Source: Mycobacterium sp. SMC-4 (lineage in GTDB: Bacteria > Actinomycetota > Actinomycetes > Mycobacteriales > Mycobacteriaceae). Taken from it: a stretch of 64,000 nucleotides of DNA. Shown here one piece after another: positions 52,711 through 61,611 of this stretch. The position numbers were made by a program, and so were the translations under genes. Under the pieces are notes generated by a model. The model did no database searches and was not told the DNA's origin. It saw only the letters and a program-made list of their open reading frames with translations. Each line of letters starts with the position of its first letter. The stretch's first letter is position 1. The stretch covers positions 1,116,001-1,180,000 of the forward strand of contig NZ_CP079869.1 in NCBI RefSeq assembly GCF_025263265.1, given 5' to 3'.

Positions 52711-54768
52711 ATGATGCGGCTCGATAACGGTGCGGGTATCGGTCTGGGCGCGGTGATCGCTCGGGCAGGGGAGGGCACCATCTATGAGGTTGTGGGTCGT
52801 CGGGATTGGGTCGCCAAGATTTTTCACAGCGACTTGAAAGATATTGCGGCCAAGCGGGCCAAGGTGGCTGCGATGATCGCGTCTCCACCAGAGGGGGGTA
52901 TGCAGGCCGATGGATTTGTGGTGTTGACCTGGCCTTTGCACATGGTGATCGGCGATGACGGTGCAGCTGGGTATGTGATGCCGCGGTTGGACACATCGAA
53001 CGCGGTGGAAATTCACACCGTCAGCAATCCGTCCAATCGGGCCAATCCGCTGCCTGCGGCGCCGCAATGGCCGCGCCACGTGTCTTGGCATCATCTGGTC
53101 AACATTGCGGCGAATCTGTGTCTGGCGGTGGAGACGGTACACCGAGTGGATGCGGTGATTGGAGACTTCCAAGAGCGCAATATTCTGGTCAACGACACCA
53201 CACGGGTGTCGTTGGTGGACTGTGATTCCATGCAGTTCACCGATGGCTTCGGCCATCAGTTTCTGTGCGGTGTCGGTCGGGCGGAGTTCACTGCCCCAGA
53301 ACTGGCTCGTGTAGACCTAGCCCGGCAGGCACGGGACAAGCCGTCGGACCTATTCGCACTTGCGGTGCATGTTCATCTGTTGCTGATGGCCGGCAACCAT
53401 CCTTTTCTTCGGGGCGAGTGGGTCGGGGGTGGTGAACAGCCCGATGCGATGAGCCTGGCGATCAGCGGGCAGTGGGCCGGCGGTCCGCAGTCGAAATTGC
53501 GCACCCATCCGTTGGCGCCTCCAGTGAAGTTCCTACCGCCGGAGATTCAACGTCTATTCGCGCGCGCCTTCACCGATGGAGCACGTGACCCGCGGAGCCG
53601 TCCCTCAGCTGCTGAGTGGCGGCAGAACCTGCAGCGCATGCAGATTGGCACATGTGCACGGGGGCATCAGATTCCTGTTGAAGCGCAGCCATGTCCGTGG
53701 TGCGTGATCGACGACGTTCGTGCGGTGCGCCGTCGTGCGCAGACCGCCAGCGCGCTACCGCAGAAGTCAATGCCGGTGATTGCACCGCGCCCGATGGATC
53801 TCGCAGCATCGGGAAACCGCTCGACGTCACCCAGCGCCCCATCCGGTACACGTCGAAACGTCATGATCGGCATTGGGATTGGCGTATTCGTCACTGCCGT
53901 AGCAACCGTGATGGCACTCGCGTTGGGTGGGGCAGACTCGCCGGGTCCTGCTGGCGCAGGCGCACCTGGTGGTACCACGAACTATGGTGCATCGAATGAG
54001 AACTGTCACAGGGCGCCGAGGATCGGGCAGGCATCTTTGAGCCTGACGGAGGCCGGGCTGGCCGTCGACATTCCGATGACCGCAAATTGTGCTGCGGGAT
54101 TGGAACTCTCGGGTGCAGATGTCCACGTGACAGTATCGGACGGTGCCAAAGATGTGGCGGCGGGGAGGTTCGATTTCAGCATCCGGCCGGTCGTGGTCAG
54201 CGGGCAGGTGACTCAACGGCTCGTCTTTCCGGCAGGTATGTACTGGCGAACACCAGATTTGGTATCGCCGTCGGTATCGGTCGATCTCGCCGGGCTGAAT
54301 CAGGATGTTGCGGACGGCCGGTCGGCTGCCGGAACTTCTCTGATAGCCAACGGACCGCTGCAGCCGGCGCATGGGGATTTCGACAGCGTTGCCGCTGCGG
54401 CCTTGAGCGAGCTGTCCGGTTCGGACCACGCCGTGGCTCAGAACAGTATCGCCGACCATTGGGTGCCTCAGATCAGCTCGAAACGTGTCGGGTTGGTCAC
54501 CGATGGCATCACCTATCGCGATCAAGACATACTTCGCGACCACCTGATGCGACGTCAGCTCTATGACGGTGTCCGGTTGCTTTGGTCAGGGCACTGGACG
54601 ACATTCAACGGAGCGAACTGGTGGGTGACCGTGGTGGATGCGCCATCCGGCGATGCGGCGATCGCCAACGGGTGGTGCGATATGCACAACATCGATTCGT
54701 GGAACTGCTTCGCAAAGTATGTCAGTGACCGCGTGGGGCCGGACGGAACGACCGTCATCCGCCGGTGA
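52711..54768 (+). CDS. YegI-like receptor Ser/Thr kinase (K4) with two-module ectodomain
   Basis: ATG 52711 is 9 nt after GAGGCGGAG. The 685-aa protein has the same internal plan as K1/K2 at about 60-70% identity: Lys in VAKIFH, VIGDFQERNILV, VDCDSMQF and the zinc ribbon CARGHQIPVEAQPCPWC. A TM lies at about 390-410 (IGIGIGVFVTAVATVMALALG). Outside, module A starts NCHRAPRIGQASLSL and has TANCAAG; module B has WVPQISSKRVGLVTDGI, VRLLWSGHW, WWVTVVDAPSG and WNCFAKYVS. Both match the C-terminal part of the PQQ-propeller protein just upstream. It is probably a receptor for an extracellular ligand, reporting through the TerY-P system. Confidence 0.88.
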   Translation: MMRLDNGAGIGLGAVIARAGEGTIYEVVGRRDWVAKIFHSDLKDIAAKRAKVAAMIASPPEGGMQADGFVVLTWPLHMVIGDDGAAGYVMPRLDTSNAVEIHTVSNPSNRANPLPAAPQWPRHVSWHHLVNIAANLCLAVETVHRVDAVIGDFQERNILVNDTTRVSLVDCDSMQFTDGFGHQFLCGVGRAEFTAPELARVDLARQARDKPSDLFALAVHVHLLLMAGNHPFLRGEWVGGGEQPDAMSLAISGQWAGGPQSKLRTHPLAPPVKFLPPEIQRLFARAFTDGARDPRSRPSAAEWRQNLQRMQIGTCARGHQIPVEAQPCPWCVIDDVRAVRRRAQTASALPQKSMPVIAPRPMDLAASGNRSTSPSAPSGTRRNVMIGIGIGVFVTAVATVMALALGGADSPGPAGAGAPGGTTNYGASNENCHRAPRIGQASLSLTEAGLAVDIPMTANCAAGLELSGADVHVTVSDGAKDVAAGRFDFSIRPVVVSGQVTQRLVFPAGMYWRTPDLVSPSVSVDLAGLNQDVADGRSAAGTSLIANGPLQPAHGDFDSVAAAALSELSGSDHAVAQNSIADHWVPQISSKRVGLVTDGITYRDQDILRDHLMRRQLYDGVRLLWSGHWTTFNGANWWVTVVDAPSGDAAIANGWCDMHNIDSWNCFAKYVSDRVGPDGTTVIRR

Positions 54769-55113
54769 TATCGAATTGTCTCAGTGTGTGGGAGGGTCGG
54801 CAATACGAGATTTCCGTGGTGCGATGGTGGGCCGAGGCGAGAAAGGACGATCTCGTCGGGGCGGTGCGCACCCATAGACCTGGTCGATGGCGACAGACTG
54901 TGCGCGCTAGTCATGGAATACGAGACTGGCGTCAGGACCACGCCAAGAACTGTCGAAGACGTCACCATGGACACCGAACCACTTCAAGTCGCTAGCCCCA
55001 AAGTGGGCTGTACTCGACGGCACGCTGCCAAAGGCCTACACCGAAACCAGGGAATTTCTGTAACGAAACTTGACACTCGCCTATCGTGGTCACCGTACTC
55101 TCAGGGAGGGCAG
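54769..55113. other. Spacer between K4 and the YVTN lipoprotein
   Basis: No gene is supported; the open frame from 54784 has no domain before the signal peptide at 55114. The first ~25 bases (including GAATTGTCTCAG) recur at 57018-57037, part of the duplication described at 56620. Confidence 0.4.
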
Positions 55114-56139
55114 ATGCGTTTGACCGGGCTAATGCTGGCGATCGTACTTGGCGCAGCCGTTAGCTGCTCCTCTCAAGCTGCCGACCCAGGAGGCACCGTA
55201 CCTCCCAAAGCTGATATTCCAACAGAGCCGCCGCGCGTGGTGAAGACCCTATCGATGGCAGGTAATCCGTGGGCAGTTGCGGTCGATTCGAAGAAGGCCA
55301 AGATCTACCTTGCGGACCCGAATCGGGATGCCATCACTGTCATGGACAACAACGGCCAGGTCAAGGCAACCATCACCGGCGTCGCCAACCCGCAAACCTT
55401 GGTTGCCGATCCGAGCCATAATGCGGTCTATGTTCCGAACGGTACCTGCTCCCAGGGCGAGCTCGCCGTCGTCGACACTAACGATGATCAGATTCGCAGC
55501 TTCATCACTGTTGGCGTCGCGCCGACAGCCGCTGCTATCGACCCGACTTCCGGCCAGATGTACGTCATCAATCATGGCTGCCCCGACGCCTTCGACAGCA
55601 CCCTGTCGATCATCGACACGGGGCGGCGTCACGTGATATCGGAGTTTCCGATCGGCAGGTCGGCCAGCCTGGCCGACATCGACCCTGACACTGAGAAGGT
55701 TTACGTCAGCAGCTATTTGCGAAGTGAAGGAAGCAACCTGCTGGTGGTCGATCCTGCCGCGCAAGATGTCATCACCAGAATACCGCTTCCTGGCAGCCTT
55801 GGCGCCGGTGCGGTGGCAGTGGACTCTGCATCGCAGTCGGTCTACATCACCAACGCACAAGGCTCGGTTACGGTCGTGGACACAACCGCCAACAAGGTCC
55901 GCGCCGAGATACCGGTCGGCAACTATCCGATGCAGATTGCCGCAGATCCAGATTGGAAAACCATTTACGTCGTCAATCAGGCGGACAACTCCGTGTCTGT
56001 CATCGACACGCGCAGCAATCGGGTGACGCAGACAATCGACGTTGGGCGCAGACCTTCTAGCATTGCGGTCGATTTGACCACGCACCGGGCGTATGTCACC
56101 AACAGCGACGACGGAACGATCACGGTAATCGGACGATAG
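55114..56139 (+). CDS. YVTN-type beta-propeller lipoprotein
   Basis: ATG 55114 follows AGGGAGG and gives the signal MRLTGLMLAIVLGAAVSC with lipobox AVSC. The ~320-aa mature chain is a 7-bladed propeller of YVTN repeats: GNPWAVAVDSKKAKIYLADP, VAPTAAAIDPTSGQMYVINH, NYPMQIAADPDWKTIYVVNQ, RRPSSIAVDLTTHRAYVTNS. Such proteins bind surface ligands or partners; no enzyme residues are evident. It is placed between a full and a broken copy of the K4 3' end, so it may have arrived by the recombination that made that duplication. Confidence 0.88.
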   Translation: MRLTGLMLAIVLGAAVSCSSQAADPGGTVPPKADIPTEPPRVVKTLSMAGNPWAVAVDSKKAKIYLADPNRDAITVMDNNGQVKATITGVANPQTLVADPSHNAVYVPNGTCSQGELAVVDTNDDQIRSFITVGVAPTAAAIDPTSGQMYVINHGCPDAFDSTLSIIDTGRRHVISEFPIGRSASLADIDPDTEKVYVSSYLRSEGSNLLVVDPAAQDVITRIPLPGSLGAGAVAVDSASQSVYITNAQGSVTVVDTTANKVRAEIPVGNYPMQIAADPDWKTIYVVNQADNSVSVIDTRSNRVTQTIDVGRRPSSIAVDLTTHRAYVTNSDDGTITVIGR

Positions 56140-56619
56140 GTGCCGGCAGTGTCTGTGGCTGTGCCTTGTACCTTCGCAATGGCCGGCGTGCACATCAGCT
56201 ACGCCGCTTCACGACCCATGTCATTGTTACTCCTCTATCGGGTAACCGTCGCTGACATCTCCCCAAGGCTGCAATAGCGAGCTTCCGGCAACTCGGTGTC
56301 TTAACCACCCCAAGCGCTAAAGGCCGTTCCCATCCTTTGTGCGCCGCGTGGCGGCATCACCCCGGCGCAACGCCGCTATGACGAATCCGGCGATTATCGG
56401 GCTACGGCATCTCGATTTCGCCGTGACCTACGGTCATGGCGCCGTGCGCTGGTGTAGGAGGCGATGAACTCCAAGCTTCTCGCAGAATGCGGGCACACTG
56501 TTGGCGACGGTTGAAAGTCCGACCAGTCGCGACGGGGTGGGTTCTAGAACGTCGCAACACCGACCGACCTTCAGACGTTAACAGGGTCGCGAATAGTGTT
56601 GCTCCCCTGTGGGTTTAGC
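56140..56619. other. Intergenic region, no gene seen
   Basis: About 480 bp with no supported coding frame in either direction. It leads into the broken duplicate of the K4 3' end. Confidence 0.4.
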
Positions 56620-57015
56620 TGATGCGACGTCAGCTCTATGCGGTGCCCGGTTGCTTTGGTCAGGGCACTGGACGACATTCAACGGAGCATCCTCGATCGC
56701 CTCCTGCACCACGCCACCGTCGTCATCACCGACGGCCCGGTCTACCGCATGAAAGACGCGCAACACCGAAAGGAGACGCCCAACACAACCTAGGAATCAC
56801 CGCACGGAGTGGGTACTGTCATCTGGACACCAACGGACACTTCGACGTGGCCGTTGACAGCGAACTGGTGGGTGACCGTGGTGGATGCGCCATCCGGCGA
56901 TGCGGCGATCGCCAACGGGTGGTGCGATATGCACAACATCGATTCGTGGAACTGCTTCGCAAAGTATGTCAGTGACCGCGTGGGGCCGGACGGAACGACC
57001 GTCATCCGCCGGTGA
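56620..57015 (+). pseudogene. Duplicated 3' fragment of kinase K4, interrupted by an IS21 remnant
   Basis: The stretch 56620-56688 copies 54545-54613 of K4 (RRQLY...LLWSGHWTTFNG region) with small changes including a one-base loss. After the inserted DNA, 56860-57015 copies 54613-54768 exactly or nearly so (WWVTVVDAPSG...GTTVIRR) up to the stop, and similarity goes on into the end of the NagZ-fusion gene. It cannot be expressed as a kinase. It marks a past duplication that put the YVTN lipoprotein gene between two copies. Confidence 0.85.
56689..56859 (+). mobile_element. Remnant of a second IS21-family element (istB 3' end plus terminal repeat)
   Basis: The first 35 codons (56689-56793: ILDRLLHHATVVITDGPVYR, then MKDAQHRK, stop TAG) are the C-terminus of an IstB protein different from the one at 14461. 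The remainder ends in the inverse of TGTCAACGGCCACG, which starts like the end of the intact IS21 (TGTCAATGG). Everything left of the istB tail is missing. Confidence 0.7.
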
Positions 57016-57026
57016 TATGAATTGTC

Positions 57027-59075
57027 TCAGCGTGTGCAGGCAAGTGCGGGATTCTTCGCCACGGCCATCGTCCGGACCGCATCCTCGACCCTGGCGATGG
57101 TGAGTTCGCCGCTGTTGACCGCACTTTCGAGCCGATCGAGGACGGCAGGAACCTGGTCCGTCGAGATCCACAATGCCGTGTCCGCACCGGCTTGAAGCGC
57201 TTTGAGCACAGCGTCTGGGACGCTGTAGAGCTGGGTGATCGCAGCCATGCTCGATAGGTCATCGGTGAATGTCGGGCCATCAAATGCCGGACCACCGTAG
57301 CGACCCTCACGTAGGAATGCATATGCCGCACCGGACAAACTGGCGGGGTCGGTGCCGGTCAGCCCAGGAACCTGCATGTGTCCGAGCATTACTGCTACCG
57401 GATGAGCGGCGGTCAGTGTGCGATAGGGAACTGTGTCGATCTGCAACAGCTGCTCTAGAGGTGGCGTGGTCACACCACTGTGGTGAGAATCGCCCGACGC
57501 ACGGCCGTGACCCGGAAAGTGCTTGAGAACCGGAAGGAGGCCAGCTTCTCGAAGACCCTGCGCGTAGGCACCTGCATATTCGGTCACGGTGTGGGGGTCG
57601 GCGCCGAACGAGCGGTCGCCGATGACAGTGCCGTCGGCGTCGCCTGTGACATCGACAACGGGAGCGAAATCGACGGTGATTCCGTAGTCGCGCATCTTGC
57701 GTCCCCGCTCGTAGGCGATAGCCTGCACTTGCTGGGCGGAGACCCCCGCAGCCAATTGGCGCGGCGAATCCTGGTATCCGATCAACGATCTCAACCGCTG
57801 TACCCGACCGCCTTCTTCGTCAACACTGACCGCAAGTGGGATCTGGCGTTGCGCTGACTGCAGTTCCCGTAGCGCACCGGAGGTCAGCATGCTCAGATCC
57901 GTCCAGCTGGTGATGAAGATTCCGCCGACATGTTGGTCGTTGACGGCGGCGCTGGCGTCAGCAATATTGCGCACTCCCACCATCAGCGTCTGCGCGAGCT
58001 TTTGACGTAGATCAAGCCCGTTCAACAGCGTGTCGAGCTCGTGGCATGCCGACTGCGGTGGGGCCGAGATAGCTGTCGGCGCCGAGACAGCCGTCGAGGA
58101 CAGGCCAGCCTCGCGATCTGAGGACCTGATGATGGTTGTCATCGTCAACGCGACGGTAAGGACAAGCGCCAGCGCGGCGGGCACCAAGACTTTCCGCCGC
58201 TTGGTGGCCCTCCCCCTGCTGGTCGACCGCACTGGTCTGGAACCGGACCTGACAGGCTTTGATTCGTCGCGGGCAGGATTCGCGAGCGCTTCGACAAGCT
58301 CCCGGCAGGAGTGGTACCGATCTGCAGGATCGAAAGCGAAGGCTCGCGCGAAAACCTGCGCGAGCCCGTCGACCCCAGTTGACGCCCGGTCCAGCGCAGC
58401 GGCGTCGAACTCCAAGCGGCCGCTCGCGGAGACGGCGCGGATTCCATCCCCGAATGGGGGTCTAGCCGTGTAAAGACGGAACACACTGGCTGCGAACATG
58501 AACTGGTCGCTGCGGCTGTCCGTAGCAGCGCCGGTTAACGCCTCCGGTGCCGCGTAGGACTTGTCCACAGGAACAGCGGCAGCATGCCGGTGCCCGAAGC
58601 CCGTAACGGCGATGCGGTAGTTCTTGGAAAACGGGTCGGAAAGCAATATGTCAGCTGGTGTGATGTTGCCGTGAAAGACACCGTGGCGTGCGGCTTCGTC
58701 CAAAGCCCGTGCAACATGGTCGGCGATCAGACACACGCTCTGGTACGGGATTCCGTTGGGAAAACGCTGGCGGAGCAAGTCTTCGGCGCTGACGCCGGCC
58801 GTCAATTCAGAGCTGACCCACTGCTGGCCGGCGGCCTCACCGACACCGAGGACGCGAACTGTCCCGGGGATGGTTACCCGCATGAGCGTTTCGTTGGTAT
58901 GGCGGAATCGCCGGCGCCGCTCCTCATCCGAGGAAGCGGTGGCGCGGAGGATTTTCAGATGGACGCTAGCTCCGGTTGACAGCTCGAGGGCCCGGTACCG
59001 AGAGCCCGTCGGGCTCGATCCCAGGAACTCCGTGATCCGGAAGCCGGCGTAGTGGTCGCCGCTCGTCAGTGGCAT
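57027..59075 (-). CDS. Pseudokinase - TM - NagZ-type glycoside hydrolase family 3 fusion
   Basis: The 682-aa protein joins a cytoplasmic protein-kinase fold (1-265) to an external GH3 enzyme (345-680). The kinase part keeps Lys in VHLKIL but has HGNITPADILL instead of HRDxKxxN and TGFG instead of DFG, so it is probably inactive. A basic linker and TM (VLVPAALALVLTVALTMTTII) follow. The GH3 part has the NagZ signature KHFPGHG, then GDSHHSG (His/Asp acid-base), and the nucleophile Asp in FTDDLSSMAAI. Such enzymes release terminal GlcNAc from peptidoglycan fragments; NagZ elsewhere is cytoplasmic or a separate lipoprotein. This is an unusual fusion suggesting wall-glycan sensing or processing linked to kinase signalling. 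Confidence 0.9.
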   Translation of the reverse strand: MPLTSGDHYAGFRITEFLGSSPTGSRYRALELSTGASVHLKILRATASSDEERRRRFRHTNETLMRVTIPGTVRVLGVGEAAGQQWVSSELTAGVSAEDLLRQRFPNGIPYQSVCLIADHVARALDEAARHGVFHGNITPADILLSDPFSKNYRIAVTGFGHRHAAAVPVDKSYAAPEALTGAATDSRSDQFMFAASVFRLYTARPPFGDGIRAVSASGRLEFDAAALDRASTGVDGLAQVFARAFAFDPADRYHSCRELVEALANPARDESKPVRSGSRPVRSTSRGRATKRRKVLVPAALALVLTVALTMTTIIRSSDREAGLSSTAVSAPTAISAPPQSACHELDTLLNGLDLRQKLAQTLMVGVRNIADASAAVNDQHVGGIFITSWTDLSMLTSGALRELQSAQRQIPLAVSVDEEGGRVQRLRSLIGYQDSPRQLAAGVSAQQVQAIAYERGRKMRDYGITVDFAPVVDVTGDADGTVIGDRSFGADPHTVTEYAGAYAQGLREAGLLPVLKHFPGHGRASGDSHHSGVTTPPLEQLLQIDTVPYRTLTAAHPVAVMLGHMQVPGLTGTDPASLSGAAYAFLREGRYGGPAFDGPTFTDDLSSMAAITQLYSVPDAVLKALQAGADTALWISTDQVPAVLDRLESAVNSGELTIARVEDAVRTMAVAKNPALACTR

Positions 59076-59347
59076 GGGTCAGTCCTGTCACTCAACCGTG
59101 CCCGGTCTGGGCCCTCGGTGCAGAAGAACCTCGGAACAGGCGTGCCGATGGTCTTTGCCGTTGCTGGCTAGTGACGCTGTGGTTCACCAGCCGGCCGTGC
59201 GTTGGATGCCAGCGTGCAGAGGGTGCTGTGCTCAAACATACGACGCGAAAGCGGCCAGCCCGAGCAATTCCTAGTAGACCATGACAGACGTCGCCTTGCT
59301 GCGACGTGTTCCAGACCCCTTCGGCCCTTGGTGCGGTGCGGGACGTG

Positions 59348-59731
59348 TCATCCGGTGCTGACGACAGTCTGTGGCTTACCGTCGACATGAGGGAGTCCGC
59401 CGACCATGACGAGTCGCCTGTCCCCGGTGTACCCGTCGCAGCCCCACCAGACCGAATAGTTGCCTGCCGGCACATTGGTCATCGTGAACGTGATGGTGCT
59501 CTGTGGGGCGACTGTCGTGTATGGCGTGAGGTACTCCTCGAATCCGTTGAGCCGTGCGCCGCACCGGTTGGGCTTCGTGAGGTGGTTGGTGATGCTGATC
59601 ACGGCAGTGTTCTCTGCAGGACTGGACAGCGCCACTGTCGGGTTCGGCGCCGCGTGGGCGGCAGCGTGAGAAAGAGTGAGTGCAGCGCCGGATACCGAGG
59701 CGACGAGCACTGCGCGTTTGAGGTTTCGCAT
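59348..59731 (-). CDS. Small secreted beta-sandwich protein
   Basis: ATG 59731 gives a cleavable signal (MRNLKRAVLVASVSGAALTLSH, cut after AHA) and a ~95-aa mature domain with two Cys (NRCGARLNGF, WWGCDGYTG) and strand-rich sequence (STITFTMTNVPAGNYSVWW). It looks like a single immunoglobulin-like domain. I cannot name a family. The longer frame to 59923 has no homology. Confidence 0.7.
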   Translation of the reverse strand: MRNLKRAVLVASVSGAALTLSHAAAHAAPNPTVALSSPAENTAVISITNHLTKPNRCGARLNGFEEYLTPYTTVAPQSTITFTMTNVPAGNYSVWWGCDGYTGDRRLVMVGGLPHVDGKPQTVVSTG

Positions 59732-60084
59732 ACTGGTTCCCTTGCTGTGAAGGTCTTGCCGGACCATTTCGCGGCCCGTGATGAGTGGGGCTCGCGTGGA
59801 AAATCTAGCCAAGGGGCCCGCTTGTATCGGGCCGAATTGACTGCATGAGTGTTGATTCGTACGAACGGAGGACGTTGTGCTGACCGAGTTCAGCAGGAAT
59901 GCCCAGGCCTGGACCGTGTGCACCCGAAGGTGCGGGGCGTCCGTGGCCGCAGGGGTGTCCGGGGCCTGATGGTCGAAGCGGTTGACACGACCACCTCAAG
60001 CAGAGTTTGTCAGTCGTTCGAATTACAGAGGAACCTCTCGCTTACAGCGATACTGTGAAGCGACGACACTGTGTAGCAGGGGGG
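59732..60084. other. Divergent promoter region
   Basis: About 350 bp between divergent secreted-protein genes; no coding frame is supported. Confidence 0.4.
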
Positions 60085-60492
60085 ATGATGTCTCGAAAAC
60101 CAACTGGGTTGTTGGCTTCTGCGCTTGCAGGATGCGCGATAGCCGTTGCTGGATGCGCCGGGCTCCCCACCGAGGTTACCGGTGATTCGGGCTCAGCTGA
60201 GCAGGTGCCGTCGCTGGTGGGGACTTGGAGCCCGTCCGACGGTACGTCCGAGAAGACGCTGGACGCTGGCGGGAACTGTCGTGGCTTCTTCTACAACAGT
60301 GGGAAACCGTTGGACATTGGTGGGCCGATGAGTTGCCAGCTGTCCAGCGCGCCGGACTCCTCTGGTCGATACCGCCTGCTGGTGACTCAAGGGGGCAATC
60401 GCGCAACATATCTGGTCGAGTTCGACGGTGCAGATGCTGCCAGCGTCTACAGCAAGAACGGTGCGTTCCTATACGCACTCACCCGATTCTGA
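60085..60492 (+). CDS. Lipoprotein consisting of the WSPSDGT module
   Basis: ATG 60085, after CAGGGGGG, gives a signal ending in lipobox VAGC. The mature ~110 aa (LVGTWSPSDGTSEKTL, LDIGGPMSCQLS, SVYSKNGAFLYALTRF) is the same domain as the C-terminus of the membrane protein at 7650-8804, at roughly 55-60% identity with both Cys conserved. The fold looks like a small beta-barrel (lipocalin-like GxW start). Function unknown; it exists here as a free lipoprotein and there as a tethered domain. Confidence 0.8.
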   Translation: MMSRKPTGLLASALAGCAIAVAGCAGLPTEVTGDSGSAEQVPSLVGTWSPSDGTSEKTLDAGGNCRGFFYNSGKPLDIGGPMSCQLSSAPDSSGRYRLLVTQGGNRATYLVEFDGADAASVYSKNGAFLYALTRF

Positions 60493-60638
60493 TGGTGAGC
60501 AAGAGTCAGAGCGACGCCGGCATTATCACGCGCCGTTGTCGTCCGAACGGACTATTGCCGGCGGAACTGCCCTGTCGAGGCTATGCACATGCTTAGTTTC
60601 ATCTATACAAAGTTCAGCAAGACAGATCGGGGAGACGG

Positions 60639-61571
60639 TTGAGTCAAGAGCAGGTACCCGGTCGACAGCAGTCGGCGGCGCACGGTCACACCCCAGAGAA
60701 TTCAAGGCCGAGTATCTACCGCGCGCCATCTCACGGCGCTCAGGAGCGCAGGCCCGCAGCGACATCTGCAACTTTCCTTCCCGATATGGGGGGTGCGCAA
60801 GGAGCGCCGAACGACGGTGCGCCGCAGGCCAGTTCCGGGGCGGAAAATGTTTATATCGGTGAAGGATCCAACCCCCAGGGCGGGCAGGCTGGCACTCCTC
60901 GGGTCGGTAGCTCACAGCACCCGGCTGTGTCGATGCCGTCAAACCTCGCACATCCCGTGCACGTTCCATGGACATCATCAGCGCGTCCGCCCGGGACGAA
61001 TCAGAACCAGCACCCAGTGGTGCGGTGGCTGGTCGACCCGAAGAACCGCAAGGCGGTATTGGGCGGTGGAGGTTTGGCCGTTGCAGTTCTGCTGATCATC
61101 AGCGGATCCGGATTGGTGGCGCTACTGGGAGTCGTGCTTGCGATCACGATATGGGCGACGTTGTTTCGTTTGGTCCCCAGTGACACTGCATCGTTTCGGA
61201 TTCGCACCCATCTTGACGAAGAAGAGATTGCGGGTTTGGCAGCTGAAGTGGCCGCCGACCTCAGCGGACCGTTTTCACGAGTGATTCTTCAGTCGGGGAC
61301 CGTTGATCGACTAGAGATGGTGATCACCGGCGCCATGTCCGAACCGTTGGAGTTTTACGTCCACATGGTTTCGAGGAACGACGGCACGATCACGGTGAGT
61401 ACCGAAATCGAAACGTGGACGAAGAACAGATTCACGGTGTGGTTCATCCCTGTTCCGTTTGTCAACACCATCGACGGGTTTCGGTTGTACAAGAGGTTCG
61501 GTGATCGATGGTCGAGCGCCATCGCGGAGTTCGACCCGCGAGCAGACGTCGAATACCTGCAGAAAACATGA
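60639..61571 (+). CDS. Membrane protein with disordered head, TM pair and C-terminal cytoplasmic or external domain
   Basis: TTG 60639 follows GGGGAGACGG. Residues 1-130 are low-complexity (Gln/Pro/Gly-rich), two adjacent TMs follow (AVLGGGGLAVAVLLIISG and LVALLGVVLAITIWATLF), then ~140 aa with FRIRTHLDEEEIAGLAAEVAADL, EPLEFYVHMVSRNDG and FIPVPFVNTIDGFRLYKRFG. No family recognised. It is probably co-transcribed with the next gene, 40 bp on. Confidence 0.7.
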   Translation: MSQEQVPGRQQSAAHGHTPENSRPSIYRAPSHGAQERRPAATSATFLPDMGGAQGAPNDGAPQASSGAENVYIGEGSNPQGGQAGTPRVGSSQHPAVSMPSNLAHPVHVPWTSSARPPGTNQNQHPVVRWLVDPKNRKAVLGGGGLAVAVLLIISGSGLVALLGVVLAITIWATLFRLVPSDTASFRIRTHLDEEEIAGLAAEVAADLSGPFSRVILQSGTVDRLEMVITGAMSEPLEFYVHMVSRNDGTITVSTEIETWTKNRFTVWFIPVPFVNTIDGFRLYKRFGDRWSSAIAEFDPRADVEYLQKT

Positions 61572-61611
61572 TTACCAGCGGGTCTACCGTACTTAAGGGG
61601 GAGGACCGACA

